Below, piece after piece: positions 19,940-29,175 of a stretch of DNA of 64,000 bases; positions within the stretch are counted from its first letter, which is position 1, and every line of letters starts with the position of its first letter. Source of the DNA: Terriglobia bacterium (GTDB lineage: Bacteria > Acidobacteriota > Terriglobia > Terriglobales > Acidobacteriaceae). The stretch is from contig JAIQEY010000015.1 of assembly GCA_020073565.1 (NCBI GenBank), forward strand, positions 49,509 through 113,508. Direction: 5' to 3'. The notes below the pieces were generated by a model. That model searched no databases, was not told the origin of the DNA, and was given only the letters and a program-made list of their open reading frames with translations. Both the position numbers and the translations under genes were made by a program.

Positions 19940-22900
19940 TTAGAACTCGAACCGAAATCCAAACTGGCCAGTTCGAGGCTGGTCGAAGACCCCGAGAATC
20001 TGTCCGAAGTCTCCGGAGCCGATGCTGGAGCGACTTCCGGCACAACCATTGACGTAATATTCGTGGCGGTTGAACACGTTAAAAAACTCCGCTCGAACCG
20101 ATAAGCTGTATCTCCCGTCGGAACCCATTCGGAAGTATTTGAGTAGGCTGGTGTCCTCGTTCTTGCTGCCTGGACAGCGCAGTGCGCCATTGGTGGCCGG
20201 GCCTTTGCCAAACTGTCCAGCGGGCGGGTTGCTGGCGACGTCCTTGGGCATATAGAAGTTCCCGGCAGGAATCTCGCCCGTATAGTCCGGTGGCAGGAAC
20301 ACAAACTTACCGGTTCCTAGCGGACCGTGATAGTTGCTTAAATCGTAATTCGGGTAAATGTTGCCCCACATCGGCCAGTATGGATTGTTTGCACCAACCT
20401 GGAAGGGCTGACCGGTGTTGTAGCGGAGCAGCCAGGTCATGTTCCAGCCGCCAAGGATCCCATTCACCCAGCGGTTCTGGTTCGACAGCCAATGCCGCCC
20501 TTTGCCGAAGGGGAGTTCGTAGCTGATGTACCCTTTCAGGATGTGGGTCAGGTCGTAGCCGGTGAGGTTGTGGGCCGACTCTCCAAAGTTGCTGAAGTCC
20601 TGAACACCCGTGTAGTAGGAGTTTCCTGACTGCTGGGCTGAGAAGGTGTTGCTCTCCTGCCGGGACCAGGTGTAGCTCATGTCCATTGTCAGACCTCCTC
20701 CCGTGCGCTTGACCACGTCGACGACAAATGAATCGTAGTAGCTCTGCCCGAGCGGCAGACCCACGTACAGCAGGCTCGGGTAATACCAGCCCCCATAGGT
20801 GTAAGGGTTCCAAAAGGCATTTGCTACCTGCGGGTATGGTGCGATTGCTTCCAACGCCGTCCCGCAAAATCCATCGTACGGGTACGTGATTCCAAAGGTC
20901 TCGGCGTCTCCTGCGCCGCACACCGGATAGTTCCACGCGGTCATGTCCGTATATTGCTGGGTCAGACGCAAGAAAGTCGATGTCGGCCCTTGGTTCCAGG
21001 CCAGCGAAGTGTCCGTTAGGCGGTGGCCGCGGTTGGCAATGTAGGACGCTTCCACCCTCATGTCACGCATCAACTCGTACTGGACACCCAGGTTGAAAGC
21101 GTCGCTGTAACCTACTTTCAAAGCTCGCGGGTCAACGCTGACGATGGGGAACTGATTGAAAGCATTGACATCCTTGTTTCCCGGCGTAAAGACTCCGGGA
21201 TAGCCACCGTCCCAGTTGAAACCCGTGGTGGCCTGATTCGTTCCCTTAAACCCGGGGGCAAAGCCGTTGGGAACACCCTGGAAGAAATCAATCCCCGGCG
21301 GGTTGTAGATCATGCTGAATGCGCCCCTGAACACAAATTTCTGCCAGGGGGAATAGGCAAATCCGAACTGAGGACCGAAATTCTTTCCATATTCGTTTTT
21401 CTCAAAGCTGTCGCTACCATCCTTTGCGAAAACCACGGCACCCGGCACCCCATAGGTGGGGTCAATCTTCGCCAGATCGAAGTTGGCCCAGTGGCCATAT
21501 TTCTCATGGAACCGGAAGTTGTAGTTCCAGCGCAAGCCGAGGCTCAACGTGAGTTTGGGGGTGACCTTGTAGCTGTCCTGGCCGAAAAGCGAGAGTGACT
21601 TTCTCCGCCCATACAGGTTGAACGCAGTCGTCTGATCCGCGTTGCTGACTTCTCCCAGAAGGAAGCTGGCAAAGCCCCAGCCGACGTAGTCGCCGTAGGG
21701 CTGGCCGGGTGCGCCGGTCGTGTTGTTTTGGAAGTTGAAGGCAAGCGCACCTGATCCTGCGCGGCTATTGAGTTGCCGCGCAAGGAAGTCGCCGCCAAAA
21801 CTGAAATTGTGTTTGCCTTTCGTCCAGGTTACGGTGTCGCCGGTAGTGATGGCCGCACCCGCGAAATTCCCCTGCCACCGATTGCCGATGAAGGTTTCGT
21901 TGAACCCATTCTTTCCGGCCTCGGCGCTGCCGAATGAAATGAGAGGAAAGTTGTCGGCTCCGGTACTACCGAACCCTAACTGCCCGGACCAGTTCCCTCC
22001 TGCGGAGGGCAAATCGCCCTGCCAATCGTAATTGTAGGTGAAGCGCAGGACATTGAGCACGGTCGGCGAGATAGTGTGCGACTCACTCACTCGCCACTGA
22101 TGCGACCGGAAGAAATTGTCGCGCGCTGCGGAAAACGGACCACCATCGTTGCTTCCCGCTTGCCACAATCCACCGCTGTCCATCAGGATGCGCGGCTTAC
22201 GGTTGTAAATCCAGGAACCCGACAGCCGATCTTGCTCGCGCAGCACATGGTCGATCTTGGCCACAATCTGATTCGCCGTTTCGCTGGGAACGCCCGCCAG
22301 CAGGGCGCGTGAATTGGACTGAATCCCGCCAAACTGCGGCTTGTAGGACTGCCGGAAGATGTCCACGATCTTCTGCGATACGCCACTGATGCTGCCGGAA
22401 GGAATAACATTGCCGGTGAACTGATTCCCGGTGGTTGGATCAAAAATCATGCCTTCTTTTGCAGTCAGCAGAGTGCCTGCGTTATCGTGAACCGTGAACG
22501 GTGTCCCACCCACCGCGCTGCAAGTCCCGACACCTGCTTCACCACTGCAGAGGTCTTCGCCGAGCAATGCGCTGAAATCGCCGTTCAGGAAGTCGTCGGT
22601 TGGCACGGTATTGGCCGTACCGCTCAGGCGGAAGTCATTCGCGATGTAGCGTTCGTAGGCAGCGAAGAAAAAGGTCTTGTCCTTGATGATCGGACCGCCG
22701 GCACTGAAACCGTAATCCCATTTCCGTCTTTTGCCCTTGCGCTCACCTAATGCGTCATTGGTCCAGGTGTTGGCGTTGAATAGCTCATTGACTCCATAGA
22801 GAAACGACGTACCATGAAACTGGTTGGTTCCCGATTTCAGGTTGAACGAGATGATACCGCCCCCGGTGATACTGCTCTGCGCATCCAACCCGCTGGTCTG

Positions 22901-23566
22901 AGCCTGCAGTTCCTGGATTGCCTCCATACTGGGGCCGTTCTGGACCGAGTTACCCTGAACCGCAGCCGTGCCCGACGTGCCATCGATGGTGTAATCCTTG
23001 GTGAACCATTGCCCACCGTTGATGACCGCTCCATAGGAACTACTGTAAGGCGAATAGCCAGGGGTGGCGGCCTTGGCGAAACTTTCTATGTCGCGTCCAG
23101 CGGTGATGCTGAGGGGCAGGTCGGTGACCACCTTGCCTTGCAAGTTCGTGCCTTCAGAAGGGCGCTCGTAATCGAGCACTGGCGCATCGGCCGTGACCGT
23201 CATCGATTGCGACACCGAACCTACCTTGAGCGCGGCGTCGATGCGGGCCACCTGCGTCGACTCCAACGTGACGGCGGGACGCACCAATGTCTCGAATCCG
23301 TCCTTCTTGAATTCGACCGAGTACGGACCCGGAAACAGGTTCGGGATAACGTAAATACCATCGCCATTGGATGCGGTTTTCGTTGGCACATTCGTGCCCG
23401 TGTTGGTAGCAGTCACTTCCACACCTGCAATCACCGCGCCGGATGAATCGGTGACGGTGCCGGTGATCGTGGCACGGTTCACTTGTGCCATCGCTGCGGG
23501 ATTGCAGAGAACAACCATTCCCGCAACTAACAGAGCACACAACAGGGCCCGCACGTAGCTTTTCAT
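19940..23566 (-). CDS. Oar-like TonB-dependent outer-membrane receptor with carboxypeptidase-regulatory domain
   Basis: A 1208-residue outer-membrane transporter. ATG 23566 follows a strong GGAGGGG site and opens a signal peptide (MKSYVRALLCALLVAGMVVL). Next is a CarboxypepD_reg/Ig-like domain (ATITGTVTDSSGAVIAGVEV, about 28-110), a plug domain (VVTDLPL onwards, with QNGPSMEAIQELQ), and a large beta-barrel ending GQFGFRFEF, with the terminal Phe typical of outer-membrane proteins. This class is greatly expanded in Acidobacteria and probably imports sugar oligomers. It is the first gene of the minus-strand cluster, upstream of the beta-helix protein, GH42, esterase and other glycosidases, so it likely feeds their substrate or products into the periplasm. 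Confidence 0.93.
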   Translation of the reverse strand: MKSYVRALLCALLVAGMVVLCNPAAMAQVNRATITGTVTDSSGAVIAGVEVTATNTGTNVPTKTASNGDGIYVIPNLFPGPYSVEFKKDGFETLVRPAVTLESTQVARIDAALKVGSVSQSMTVTADAPVLDYERPSEGTNLQGKVVTDLPLSITAGRDIESFAKAATPGYSPYSSSYGAVINGGQWFTKDYTIDGTSGTAAVQGNSVQNGPSMEAIQELQAQTSGLDAQSSITGGGIISFNLKSGTNQFHGTSFLYGVNELFNANTWTNDALGERKGKRRKWDYGFSAGGPIIKDKTFFFAAYERYIANDFRLSGTANTVPTDDFLNGDFSALLGEDLCSGEAGVGTCSAVGGTPFTVHDNAGTLLTAKEGMIFDPTTGNQFTGNVIPSGSISGVSQKIVDIFRQSYKPQFGGIQSNSRALLAGVPSETANQIVAKIDHVLREQDRLSGSWIYNRKPRILMDSGGLWQAGSNDGGPFSAARDNFFRSHQWRVSESHTISPTVLNVLRFTYNYDWQGDLPSAGGNWSGQLGFGSTGADNFPLISFGSAEAGKNGFNETFIGNRWQGNFAGAAITTGDTVTWTKGKHNFSFGGDFLARQLNSRAGSGALAFNFQNNTTGAPGQPYGDYVGWGFASFLLGEVSNADQTTAFNLYGRRKSLSLFGQDSYKVTPKLTLSLGLRWNYNFRFHEKYGHWANFDLAKIDPTYGVPGAVVFAKDGSDSFEKNEYGKNFGPQFGFAYSPWQKFVFRGAFSMIYNPPGIDFFQGVPNGFAPGFKGTNQATTGFNWDGGYPGVFTPGNKDVNAFNQFPIVSVDPRALKVGYSDAFNLGVQYELMRDMRVEASYIANRGHRLTDTSLAWNQGPTSTFLRLTQQYTDMTAWNYPVCGAGDAETFGITYPYDGFCGTALEAIAPYPQVANAFWNPYTYGGWYYPSLLYVGLPLGQSYYDSFVVDVVKRTGGGLTMDMSYTWSRQESNTFSAQQSGNSYYTGVQDFSNFGESAHNLTGYDLTHILKGYISYELPFGKGRHWLSNQNRWVNGILGGWNMTWLLRYNTGQPFQVGANNPYWPMWGNIYPNYDLSNYHGPLGTGKFVFLPPDYTGEIPAGNFYMPKDVASNPPAGQFGKGPATNGALRCPGSKNEDTSLLKYFRMGSDGRYSLSVRAEFFNVFNRHEYYVNGCAGSRSSIGSGDFGQILGVFDQPRTGQFGFRFEF

Positions 23567-24046
23567 AACCCCTCCACAGTGATGGACTGCGGTATTCGAA
23601 ATCACGATTGATCGCTTCACTTGGTGCCGGGAAACGCCTCCCCGGTATAACCGCTTCGCCGCCCATATTAGGAACTAGCGCGACGGCAGGATGTGACGGC
23701 GCTCACACTTAGCGGCTCACCTGCTCCTTCTCTTACGCGCGTGGCAACGGTCCCCTCAAGGTAAAAACGGTTATAGCGACGGTTACAGGCGCAATTGCTG
23801 CCCCCTTGAACAAAGGGAGCGCATTGATGTGCACCTCGTGGGAGCGATTTCCCGTCCGCCCGAGCGCTGATTCCTTCGTTTCTGGTTCCCCGCAGCCCTC
23901 CAAAAGCCAGGACGCAACCACAATTACTCCCAAACCATTCGCGGACCGCGGTTTCCAGTGCTGGAATTAACTGAAATTAACCCCACAAGTAACGGTTATT
24001 TTTGAGGGCGATGGCGCGTTGACGTCCTCGATCACCCAGTGGTATC
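23567..24046. promoter_or_regulatory. Intergenic region between divergent receptor and regulator genes
   Basis: This 480-base gap holds the control region for the receptor-led cluster and for the divergent regulator gene. The word ACGGTTA occurs three times on the plus strand (23767-23773, 23779-23785, 23992-23998), the first two exactly 12 bases apart. AATTAAC occurs twice near 23965-23981. These could be binding sites of the divergent regulator, but no promoter boxes are clear. No gene is seen. Confidence 0.35.
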
Positions 24047-25435
24047 GTGCAAGCCGGTAAAAGGAATCGATCAACCGTCTCGGTACGCCTTCCCAGCCGC
24101 ATTTGGCCAGAATGGGAACCGAGGGTGGCGTCTGTGACTCTTCTCATCTCTCTGTTTGAGAAACGCGAGGAACTTCGCCGAGTTCTGGAGAGCAAGAACT
24201 TTGCAGGCGCTCCCAAGAAGACCCGCTTCCTCGAGTTTGTTTCGGAACAAACCTTCCTCGGCAACGGCGACAAGCTGAATGAATACCTGATCGGCGTGGA
24301 AGTTTACGACCGGGGCGCCGATTTCAATCCCCAAAAGGACCCCATCGTGCGCGTGCAAGCGCACGAAATCCGGCGCGTGCTCAAGAAATACTATGAAGAA
24401 GACGGCAAGGACAGTCTGATTCGTATTGATCTGCCGTCCGGCCATTACGTGCCCGTCTTCAGCAGAAGTACGCCGCAGGACGCAAACGGGGCTGACCCCC
24501 CGGCCGAGCCAGTGGTTGCGGGACTAACCAGCGTGAGTCGCTTGCATCTTGCTCTCACCCTGACCCTGGCTGCAGCGTGCCTGGTGCTATTGTTTCTTCT
24601 CACTACCTCCGGCCGCCGGCAGGAACAGACGGCAAATCCCCGGCTGTCGGCAGCCACTTTGCCGGAAGGCATCGCGTGGTTCTGGAACCCGTTCCTGCCG
24701 CCCTCCGAAGCCCCTCTGATCGTGATCCCCAATCATCCCTTGCTCCGGGCCGCGCACGACGGTGACAGTCCTCAAACTCTGGCTAGTGGTCATGAGATCC
24801 CCAAAGCGAATCTCCCCGAGTTCCGCGACACCATTCATTTCCGGGAGTTGAAACGCTTTCTGTTCGTCCCATCCCTGACCGACTTCACTTCCGTCGGTGA
24901 GACCATGGGAGTCGTCAGCCTGTGCGAAATGTTTTACAGTATGGGCCAGAAGTGCCGGGTACAGCAATCTCGGCTGGCGAACTTTGAGGAGATTAAGGGT
25001 GTCAACGCCATCCTGCTGGGAGGCAATCAAGCCTGGAGTGGCCGGGTCTTTCTTAACGAGGAGGGTTTTCGTTTTCAGAGCGGCGTGATCCTCAACCGGA
25101 ATCCTCGCGCCGGCGAGAAGCCGGTGTACAAACCGGAGTTCGACCCGGTGACGAACCAGTTGACCCGTGACTACGCGCTCGTGCTGATGCTCCCAAACGA
25201 AAGAAAAGAGAATCGTGTGCTCTTGATCTATGGCATTTACACGCAAGGCTCGCAAGCGGCGATCGAGTATCTCAAGAACCCCGAACGAATGGCCGAACTC
25301 CGCAGATCCCTGGTCGATCTTTCGCCCGACCGCAAGACGATCCCACCCTACTTCCAGGCGCTGCTCACAACCACGGTTGAAAACGCTGTGCCCGGCACGT
25401 CATCGCTGGTGGCCGTTCGGGTGATTCCCAACTGA
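24047..25435 (+). CDS. Membrane-anchored winged-helix-like one-component regulator
   Basis: A 462-residue protein. The N-terminal cytoplasmic domain has the pattern GVEVYDRGADFNPQKDPIVR, then VQAHEIRRVLKKYYEEDG and a closing IDLPSGHYVPVF. This is the winged-helix-like module widespread in Acidobacteria, often placed ahead of a transmembrane and sensor part. One membrane segment (about residues 167-187) follows, then a periplasmic domain of 270 residues (from about PEGIAWFWNPFLPPSEAPLI) of unknown fold. It is divergent from the TonB receptor, suggesting ToxR-like control of the glycan cluster in response to a periplasmic signal. The start is uncertain: GTG 24047 is used, but GTG 24125 would also keep the domain intact. 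Confidence 0.7.
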   Translation: MQAGKRNRSTVSVRLPSRIWPEWEPRVASVTLLISLFEKREELRRVLESKNFAGAPKKTRFLEFVSEQTFLGNGDKLNEYLIGVEVYDRGADFNPQKDPIVRVQAHEIRRVLKKYYEEDGKDSLIRIDLPSGHYVPVFSRSTPQDANGADPPAEPVVAGLTSVSRLHLALTLTLAAACLVLLFLLTTSGRRQEQTANPRLSAATLPEGIAWFWNPFLPPSEAPLIVIPNHPLLRAAHDGDSPQTLASGHEIPKANLPEFRDTIHFRELKRFLFVPSLTDFTSVGETMGVVSLCEMFYSMGQKCRVQQSRLANFEEIKGVNAILLGGNQAWSGRVFLNEEGFRFQSGVILNRNPRAGEKPVYKPEFDPVTNQLTRDYALVLMLPNERKENRVLLIYGIYTQGSQAAIEYLKNPERMAELRRSLVDLSPDRKTIPPYFQALLTTTVENAVPGTSSLVAVRVIPN

Positions 25436-25456
25436 CGAAACCAAGGCCAAAACAAA

Positions 25457-25486
25457 AAGGGGACATCGCCTGTACGATGTCCCCTT
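25457..25486. terminator. Bidirectional hairpin terminator between convergent genes
   Basis: A perfect 12-bp stem, AAGGGGACATCG, with a 6-base loop and complement CGATGTCCCCTT. It has an A-run on the left side and lies in the 70-base gap between two converging genes, where it can serve both. Confidence 0.75.
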
Positions 25487-25505
25487 ACCTACCAGCAACT
25501 CGATC

Positions 25506-26735
25506 TTACTTACTATTTTCGTTCAACGATCCCGCGCCAAATTCCTTCCGCTGTGGCACTGGACGCGCCGCCCGCGCCGCTGCCGCAATCGGAGGCATTC
25601 CCGCCGCCGCCCCATAGCGCTCCAGCAGTACCGGAACCATCGCACCTTCCGCTTCCTTCACAAACGTCAGCTGGCTTTCGCCCAGAAGATCGACCCGCAC
25701 AAAGTCCCCCAGCTTCACCTGTCCGGTCGCCACCAGGTTCGCCAGTGGATACACGATATGCCGCTCAATCGCCCGCTTCAGGTGGCGCGCCCCGTACTTC
25801 GGATCGGTCCCTTCCGCCAGCAGAAAACTTTTGACCTGCGGCGTGCAGTTGAACACAAACTGATTGGCGCCCGAGGCCATCAGCACGCGTTGCTGCACCA
25901 TCCCCAGCTCGATTTCCAGAATCTGCTGCAAGTGTTCCGGACGCAGCGTCTTGAACACCACCACCTTGTCGATGCGGTTCATGAACTCGGGTGTGAACTT
26001 GCGCCGCGCCGCGTCCACCGCCGTCCGGTTGATCTTCTCATCCAGCGAGTTATCCACCTGCACCGGTTTCGGCGCGAAGCCCAGCCCAGCCTCCACCAGT
26101 CCATTCATCTCGGCGGCGCCCAGGTTCGAAGTCATGATGATGATGCAGCTCGAAAGGTCCACGCGCCGGTTATCGCCTAGCGTCAGCGTCGCCTTGTCGA
26201 GGATCCCCAGCAACAACTGCCACAGCGAGTCCGAGGCCTTCTCAATTTCGTCAAACAGCAGGATCGAAACTTTCAGCTTCTCCGTATGCCACTGATTCAA
26301 AGCTTCCTGCGTCAGTAAAGGATGCGTCTCGCGATGTCCGAGGTATCCCGGAGGCGAGCCAATCAGCTTCGCGATTTCATGCGAGTGTTGAAACTCCGCG
26401 CAATCAATCTTGATGCAGGCCCGCGCATCGCCGAACAGCGACTCCGCCATAGCCTCCACCACCCGAGTTTTCCCCGAGCCCGTCGGCCCCAGGAACAGCA
26501 GGTTGCCCACCGGACGTCCCGGAGGATTCAGCCCTGCCAAGAACATCTGGTAGATCTCCGCGACCTTTTCGATCGCCTGGTCCTGCCCAACAATTTTCCG
26601 GTGCAGGGCATTCTCAAAATCGCGCGCGTCGTTGCTGCGCCGGGTCGGGTCAAGCACGGTAGCCAGGTTGGTTCTCATAGGGTCGGGCCCCTTTTTCCTT
26701 TCCGGAAAATGTACGTGTTCTGGGACGCTGCTCAT
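25506..26735 (-). CDS. Stand-alone ClpB-D2-like AAA+ ATPase
   Basis: A 409-residue ATPase from ATG 26735 (AAGAGTG upstream; ATG 26678 is an alternative). It resembles only the second AAA+ ring of ClpB/ClpA. Walker A GPTGSGKT is at 83-90, a GYLG pore-loop motif at 130-133, Walker B LLFDEIEKA with Asp162-Glu163, sensor 1 MTSNLGAAEM, and sensor 2 in KYGARHLKRAIE, followed by the small C-terminal domain. The N-domain, first ring and coiled-coil middle domain of ClpB are absent. It is therefore not ordinary ClpB; a chaperone/unfoldase role is inferred from the fold only. It is a single gene, convergent with the regulator and ended by the shared hairpin. Confidence 0.8.
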   Translation of the reverse strand: MSSVPEHVHFPERKKGPDPMRTNLATVLDPTRRSNDARDFENALHRKIVGQDQAIEKVAEIYQMFLAGLNPPGRPVGNLLFLGPTGSGKTRVVEAMAESLFGDARACIKIDCAEFQHSHEIAKLIGSPPGYLGHRETHPLLTQEALNQWHTEKLKVSILLFDEIEKASDSLWQLLLGILDKATLTLGDNRRVDLSSCIIIMTSNLGAAEMNGLVEAGLGFAPKPVQVDNSLDEKINRTAVDAARRKFTPEFMNRIDKVVVFKTLRPEHLQQILEIELGMVQQRVLMASGANQFVFNCTPQVKSFLLAEGTDPKYGARHLKRAIERHIVYPLANLVATGQVKLGDFVRVDLLGESQLTFVKEAEGAMVPVLLERYGAAAGMPPIAAAARAARPVPQRKEFGAGSLNENSK

Positions 26736-27061
26736 TTTTGTCACTCTTAAGGGTTAGGCCTCTATCGCCTACCCACTTTCCCCTTGTGCAAGCTTCTCGC
26801 CATCCTCTGGCCCAAGCTTATTCCCCTGTTTCCTATCGTTTTAGATGCTCCTAGCCCATCGTGCGCCGCATCATCCGACCGTTTCACAGCCCGTCAAAGA
26901 GCAAACCTTTGCAGACTTGCGGGAACTTTCCCCTACGTCCGGTAACCCATCCCCGTAAGCCTCTGTCCCATCAGCCCAATCCGGCTTGGACCACGGTAAC
27001 TGGCAGCCCCCGGTTACCCGGCCCAAAATCAGTACAGATACCCTTTTTGGAGAAAATCCCT
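26736..27061. other. Intergenic region upstream of the DUF4015 gene
   Basis: A 326-base gap between divergent genes. An open frame reaches back to 26861, but its proline- and arginine-rich translation looks non-coding. Apart from the GGAG ribosome site at 27049-27052 I see no recognisable element. Confidence 0.4.
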
Positions 27062-28573
27062 TTGTCGCGACCCGTGACGGCCAACGCCGCCTTCCTGCTC
27101 CGATTCACCCTCACCGCCGTCGGCCTGCTGTTTCCGACCGCCTTCGCCGTCCAGAACCCCCACGGCGTACAACTCGTCCCCGTCAAGGCGACAACCACCA
27201 GGAAGCCCGAGCCCCCGGCCCCGGTAGTCGCGCCCCCCGGCTGCGACCTCTACCAGGCCCAGCGCGGAGATAATATCCCGACGGTGGCCCGGAAGTATTT
27301 GCGCAAGACCAAGTACCTGACTTCCGCCCAGCTCTCCGACGCCATCCACGAAGCCAACCCCAATCGCCAGGGAGTCTCCCTTAAAGCCGGAGAAACCATC
27401 ATCATCCCGGGCATTCTCGAATCGCCTATTGTAGAGAAGACTGTCCCGGTTGCAAGAGATTTTGAGGTCCGCGCCATCTACCTGACAGGCGTGATGGCAG
27501 GCAGCGAGCACGGCCTGCGCATCATCCGGCATTGGCGCGAAGTAGGCGGCAACGCCGTAGTGTTCGATATCAAGGATAGTGACGGCATAGTTAACATAGC
27601 CTTCGACCACCCGCTCGCCAGCGGACAGAAACACTACATCCCCGACCTGCCCAAATTCGTTCACTACCTACACTCGGAGAACATGCACGCCATCGCGCGC
27701 ATCGCCATCTTCCGCGACGAGCATCTCGTCACCACTCACCCCGACTTGGCCGTCAAGTCCCACCGCAGCGGCCAGCCCTGGCGCGAAAACGGGAAGCTCG
27801 TTTGGACCGATCCCTCGAACCCCATAGTTCAGGACTATGACATCGCCCTGGCCAAATTCGTAGCTCAGTCCGGTGCCGACGAAGTCCAGTTCGACTACGT
27901 CCGCTTTCCTGCCGAAGGCGATCAGAAAGACGCCGGCTTTCACTTCCAAACCGACCATCCCAGGTGGCAGCGCTCCGAGGTGATCGCCGACTTCCTGAAG
28001 CGCGCCTACGCCGAAATTCATCCCACGGGCGCGTTGTTCTCGTTAGACGTTTTCGGAGTGATGGCCTGGCAGCGCCCGGTTGACCTAGCCCACACCGGGC
28101 AGGACATCGTAGCCATGTCCAAGCACAGTGACGTACTGTCCCCCATGATCTACCCCTCGCACTTCTTCGGCATGGATGGCATAGCCCGCCCCGGCGACGC
28201 GCCCGAGCACTTCATCGGCGAGTCCATGGACCGCTTCAAACTCATCACCAAAGACAGCAACGTCGTGATTCGGCCCTGGCTGCAAGCCTTTGCCTGGCGC
28301 ACAAAAACTTATTCGCCCAAATACGTAGAGGTACAAATCGAAGTAGCGAAGCAGAAAGGCGGCGTAGGCTTTCTTTTCTGGAACGCCAACAACGACTATT
28401 CCAAGCCCTTCACCGCCATGCCAGAAATGCGTGAAGCCAAGAACAAAGATCGGTTTTTCCGAGGCGACGAAATCCCAGCCAAGCCCGAACCCGCCGCCCC
28501 AGTAGCCTCAGTCTCCACACCAGCCAGCACCGGAGAATCCACTCACCAAGCCACCAGAATCTGGCGCCACTAG
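27062..28573 (+). CDS. Putative glycoside hydrolase, DUF4015 family, with N-terminal LysM-like domain
   Basis: A 503-residue protein. The TTG at 27062 is chosen because TTGGAG lies 9 bases upstream and a signal peptide begins there (SRPVTANAAFLLRFTLTAVG..PTAFA). Residues about 60-120 look like a LysM carbohydrate-binding module (YQAQRGDNIPTVARKYL, then LKAGETIIIPG). The rest is the DUF4015 barrel, with RAIYLTGVMAGSEHG, DIKDSDGIV, the hallmark EVQFDYVRFPAEGD, and SPMIYPSHF. The family is predicted to be glycosidase-like from its barrel; substrate unknown. A proline-rich linker and a short tail end the protein. A longer frame from GTG 26861 is possible but not supported. Confidence 0.8.
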   Translation: MSRPVTANAAFLLRFTLTAVGLLFPTAFAVQNPHGVQLVPVKATTTRKPEPPAPVVAPPGCDLYQAQRGDNIPTVARKYLRKTKYLTSAQLSDAIHEANPNRQGVSLKAGETIIIPGILESPIVEKTVPVARDFEVRAIYLTGVMAGSEHGLRIIRHWREVGGNAVVFDIKDSDGIVNIAFDHPLASGQKHYIPDLPKFVHYLHSENMHAIARIAIFRDEHLVTTHPDLAVKSHRSGQPWRENGKLVWTDPSNPIVQDYDIALAKFVAQSGADEVQFDYVRFPAEGDQKDAGFHFQTDHPRWQRSEVIADFLKRAYAEIHPTGALFSLDVFGVMAWQRPVDLAHTGQDIVAMSKHSDVLSPMIYPSHFFGMDGIARPGDAPEHFIGESMDRFKLITKDSNVVIRPWLQAFAWRTKTYSPKYVEVQIEVAKQKGGVGFLFWNANNDYSKPFTAMPEMREAKNKDRFFRGDEIPAKPEPAAPVASVSTPASTGESTHQATRIWRH

Positions 28574-28597
28574 TCCCGTGTGGCCAAAGATGATCAA

Positions 28598-28715
28598 GTG
28601 TGGCCGCGGGCGACCCCGCCCGCGTGCCAGCAGCACCCCTTGTGTGGCGCGGGCATTTCTGCCCGCGTCTCGACGCCACCCGAACTCGTGTAGCGCGGAC
28701 ACTCCTGTCCGCGCA
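28598..28715. repeat. Three tandem hairpin repeats
   Basis: Three related units of about 28 bases start at 28598, 28642 and 28688, each beginning GTGT(G/A)G and folding into a GC-rich hairpin: core GCGGGCGACCCCGCCCGC, then GCGGGCATTTCTGCCCGC, then GCGGACACTCCTGTCCGC. The stems differ by paired, compensating changes (GGGC/GCCC against GGAC/GTCC). They fill much of the 308-base gap between the DUF4015 gene and the next gene; the rest shows nothing recognisable. Confidence 0.8.
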
Positions 28716-28881
28716 TCAGTGCCCATCGCCCCAACCGTTCGCTTCCGAAAGTCGGCCTCGACGGCGCCCAGCCTAAACGGTCAGTGAGGTCCCCGGCTGC
28801 ACATGGAAAGCCTGGGCAAGTCCCGGAGGCACGACTCATAGCGTCGGACATTCCTGGTTCCAGGCGCTATACTTGGAGCCA

Positions 28882-29112
28882 ATGCGGCCGATGCTGCGCT
28901 TCCTCTGGAATTCCACCCGCCGCCACCGAATCGCTCCGTGGCGTAGCCCCTTCCTGCTCTGGCGGATTGAAACCTATACCGGCGTCAAGATGACGCAGAT
29001 CGGATTCCTGGAATTCTGGGAGTTCCTGTGGACGGAGCGGGCCAGTCTCTGGCGGTTCCTGAAGTGGACGGCTGAGATGGACCGCTATGTGCATCCCAAG
29101 GCGAAGAGCTGA
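28882..29112 (+). CDS. Small hypothetical protein
   Basis: A 76-residue protein starting at ATG 28882, with TTGGAG 5 bases upstream. It is rich in Trp, Phe and Arg (LWRIETYTGVKMTQIGFLEF, WEFLWTERASLWRFLKW) and ends in a basic tail. There is no clear membrane span and no family I recognise. The ribosome site and lack of overlap with other genes support it as real. It lies 63 bases upstream of the GH127 gene. Confidence 0.55.
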   Translation: MRPMLRFLWNSTRRHRIAPWRSPFLLWRIETYTGVKMTQIGFLEFWEFLWTERASLWRFLKWTAEMDRYVHPKAKS

Positions 29113-29175
29113 GCGCCGAGATTCTACCCAACCACGTGCAGCGACAGCTGTTTTGGCGGATAATGGCGGGACACC

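Noticed and set aside
19836..20045. Extended N-terminus of the beta-helix protein
   Set aside because: It overlaps the 3' end of the TonB receptor gene and would bury the hydrophobic signal 90 residues in.
26861..27061. Longer start for the DUF4015 protein
   Set aside because: Arg/Pro-rich non-coding-like translation and no signal peptide; TTG 27062 has GGAG at a good distance.
28598..28715. CRISPR array
   Set aside because: Only three units, spacing too short, each unit is itself a diverged hairpin, and there are no cas genes nearby.
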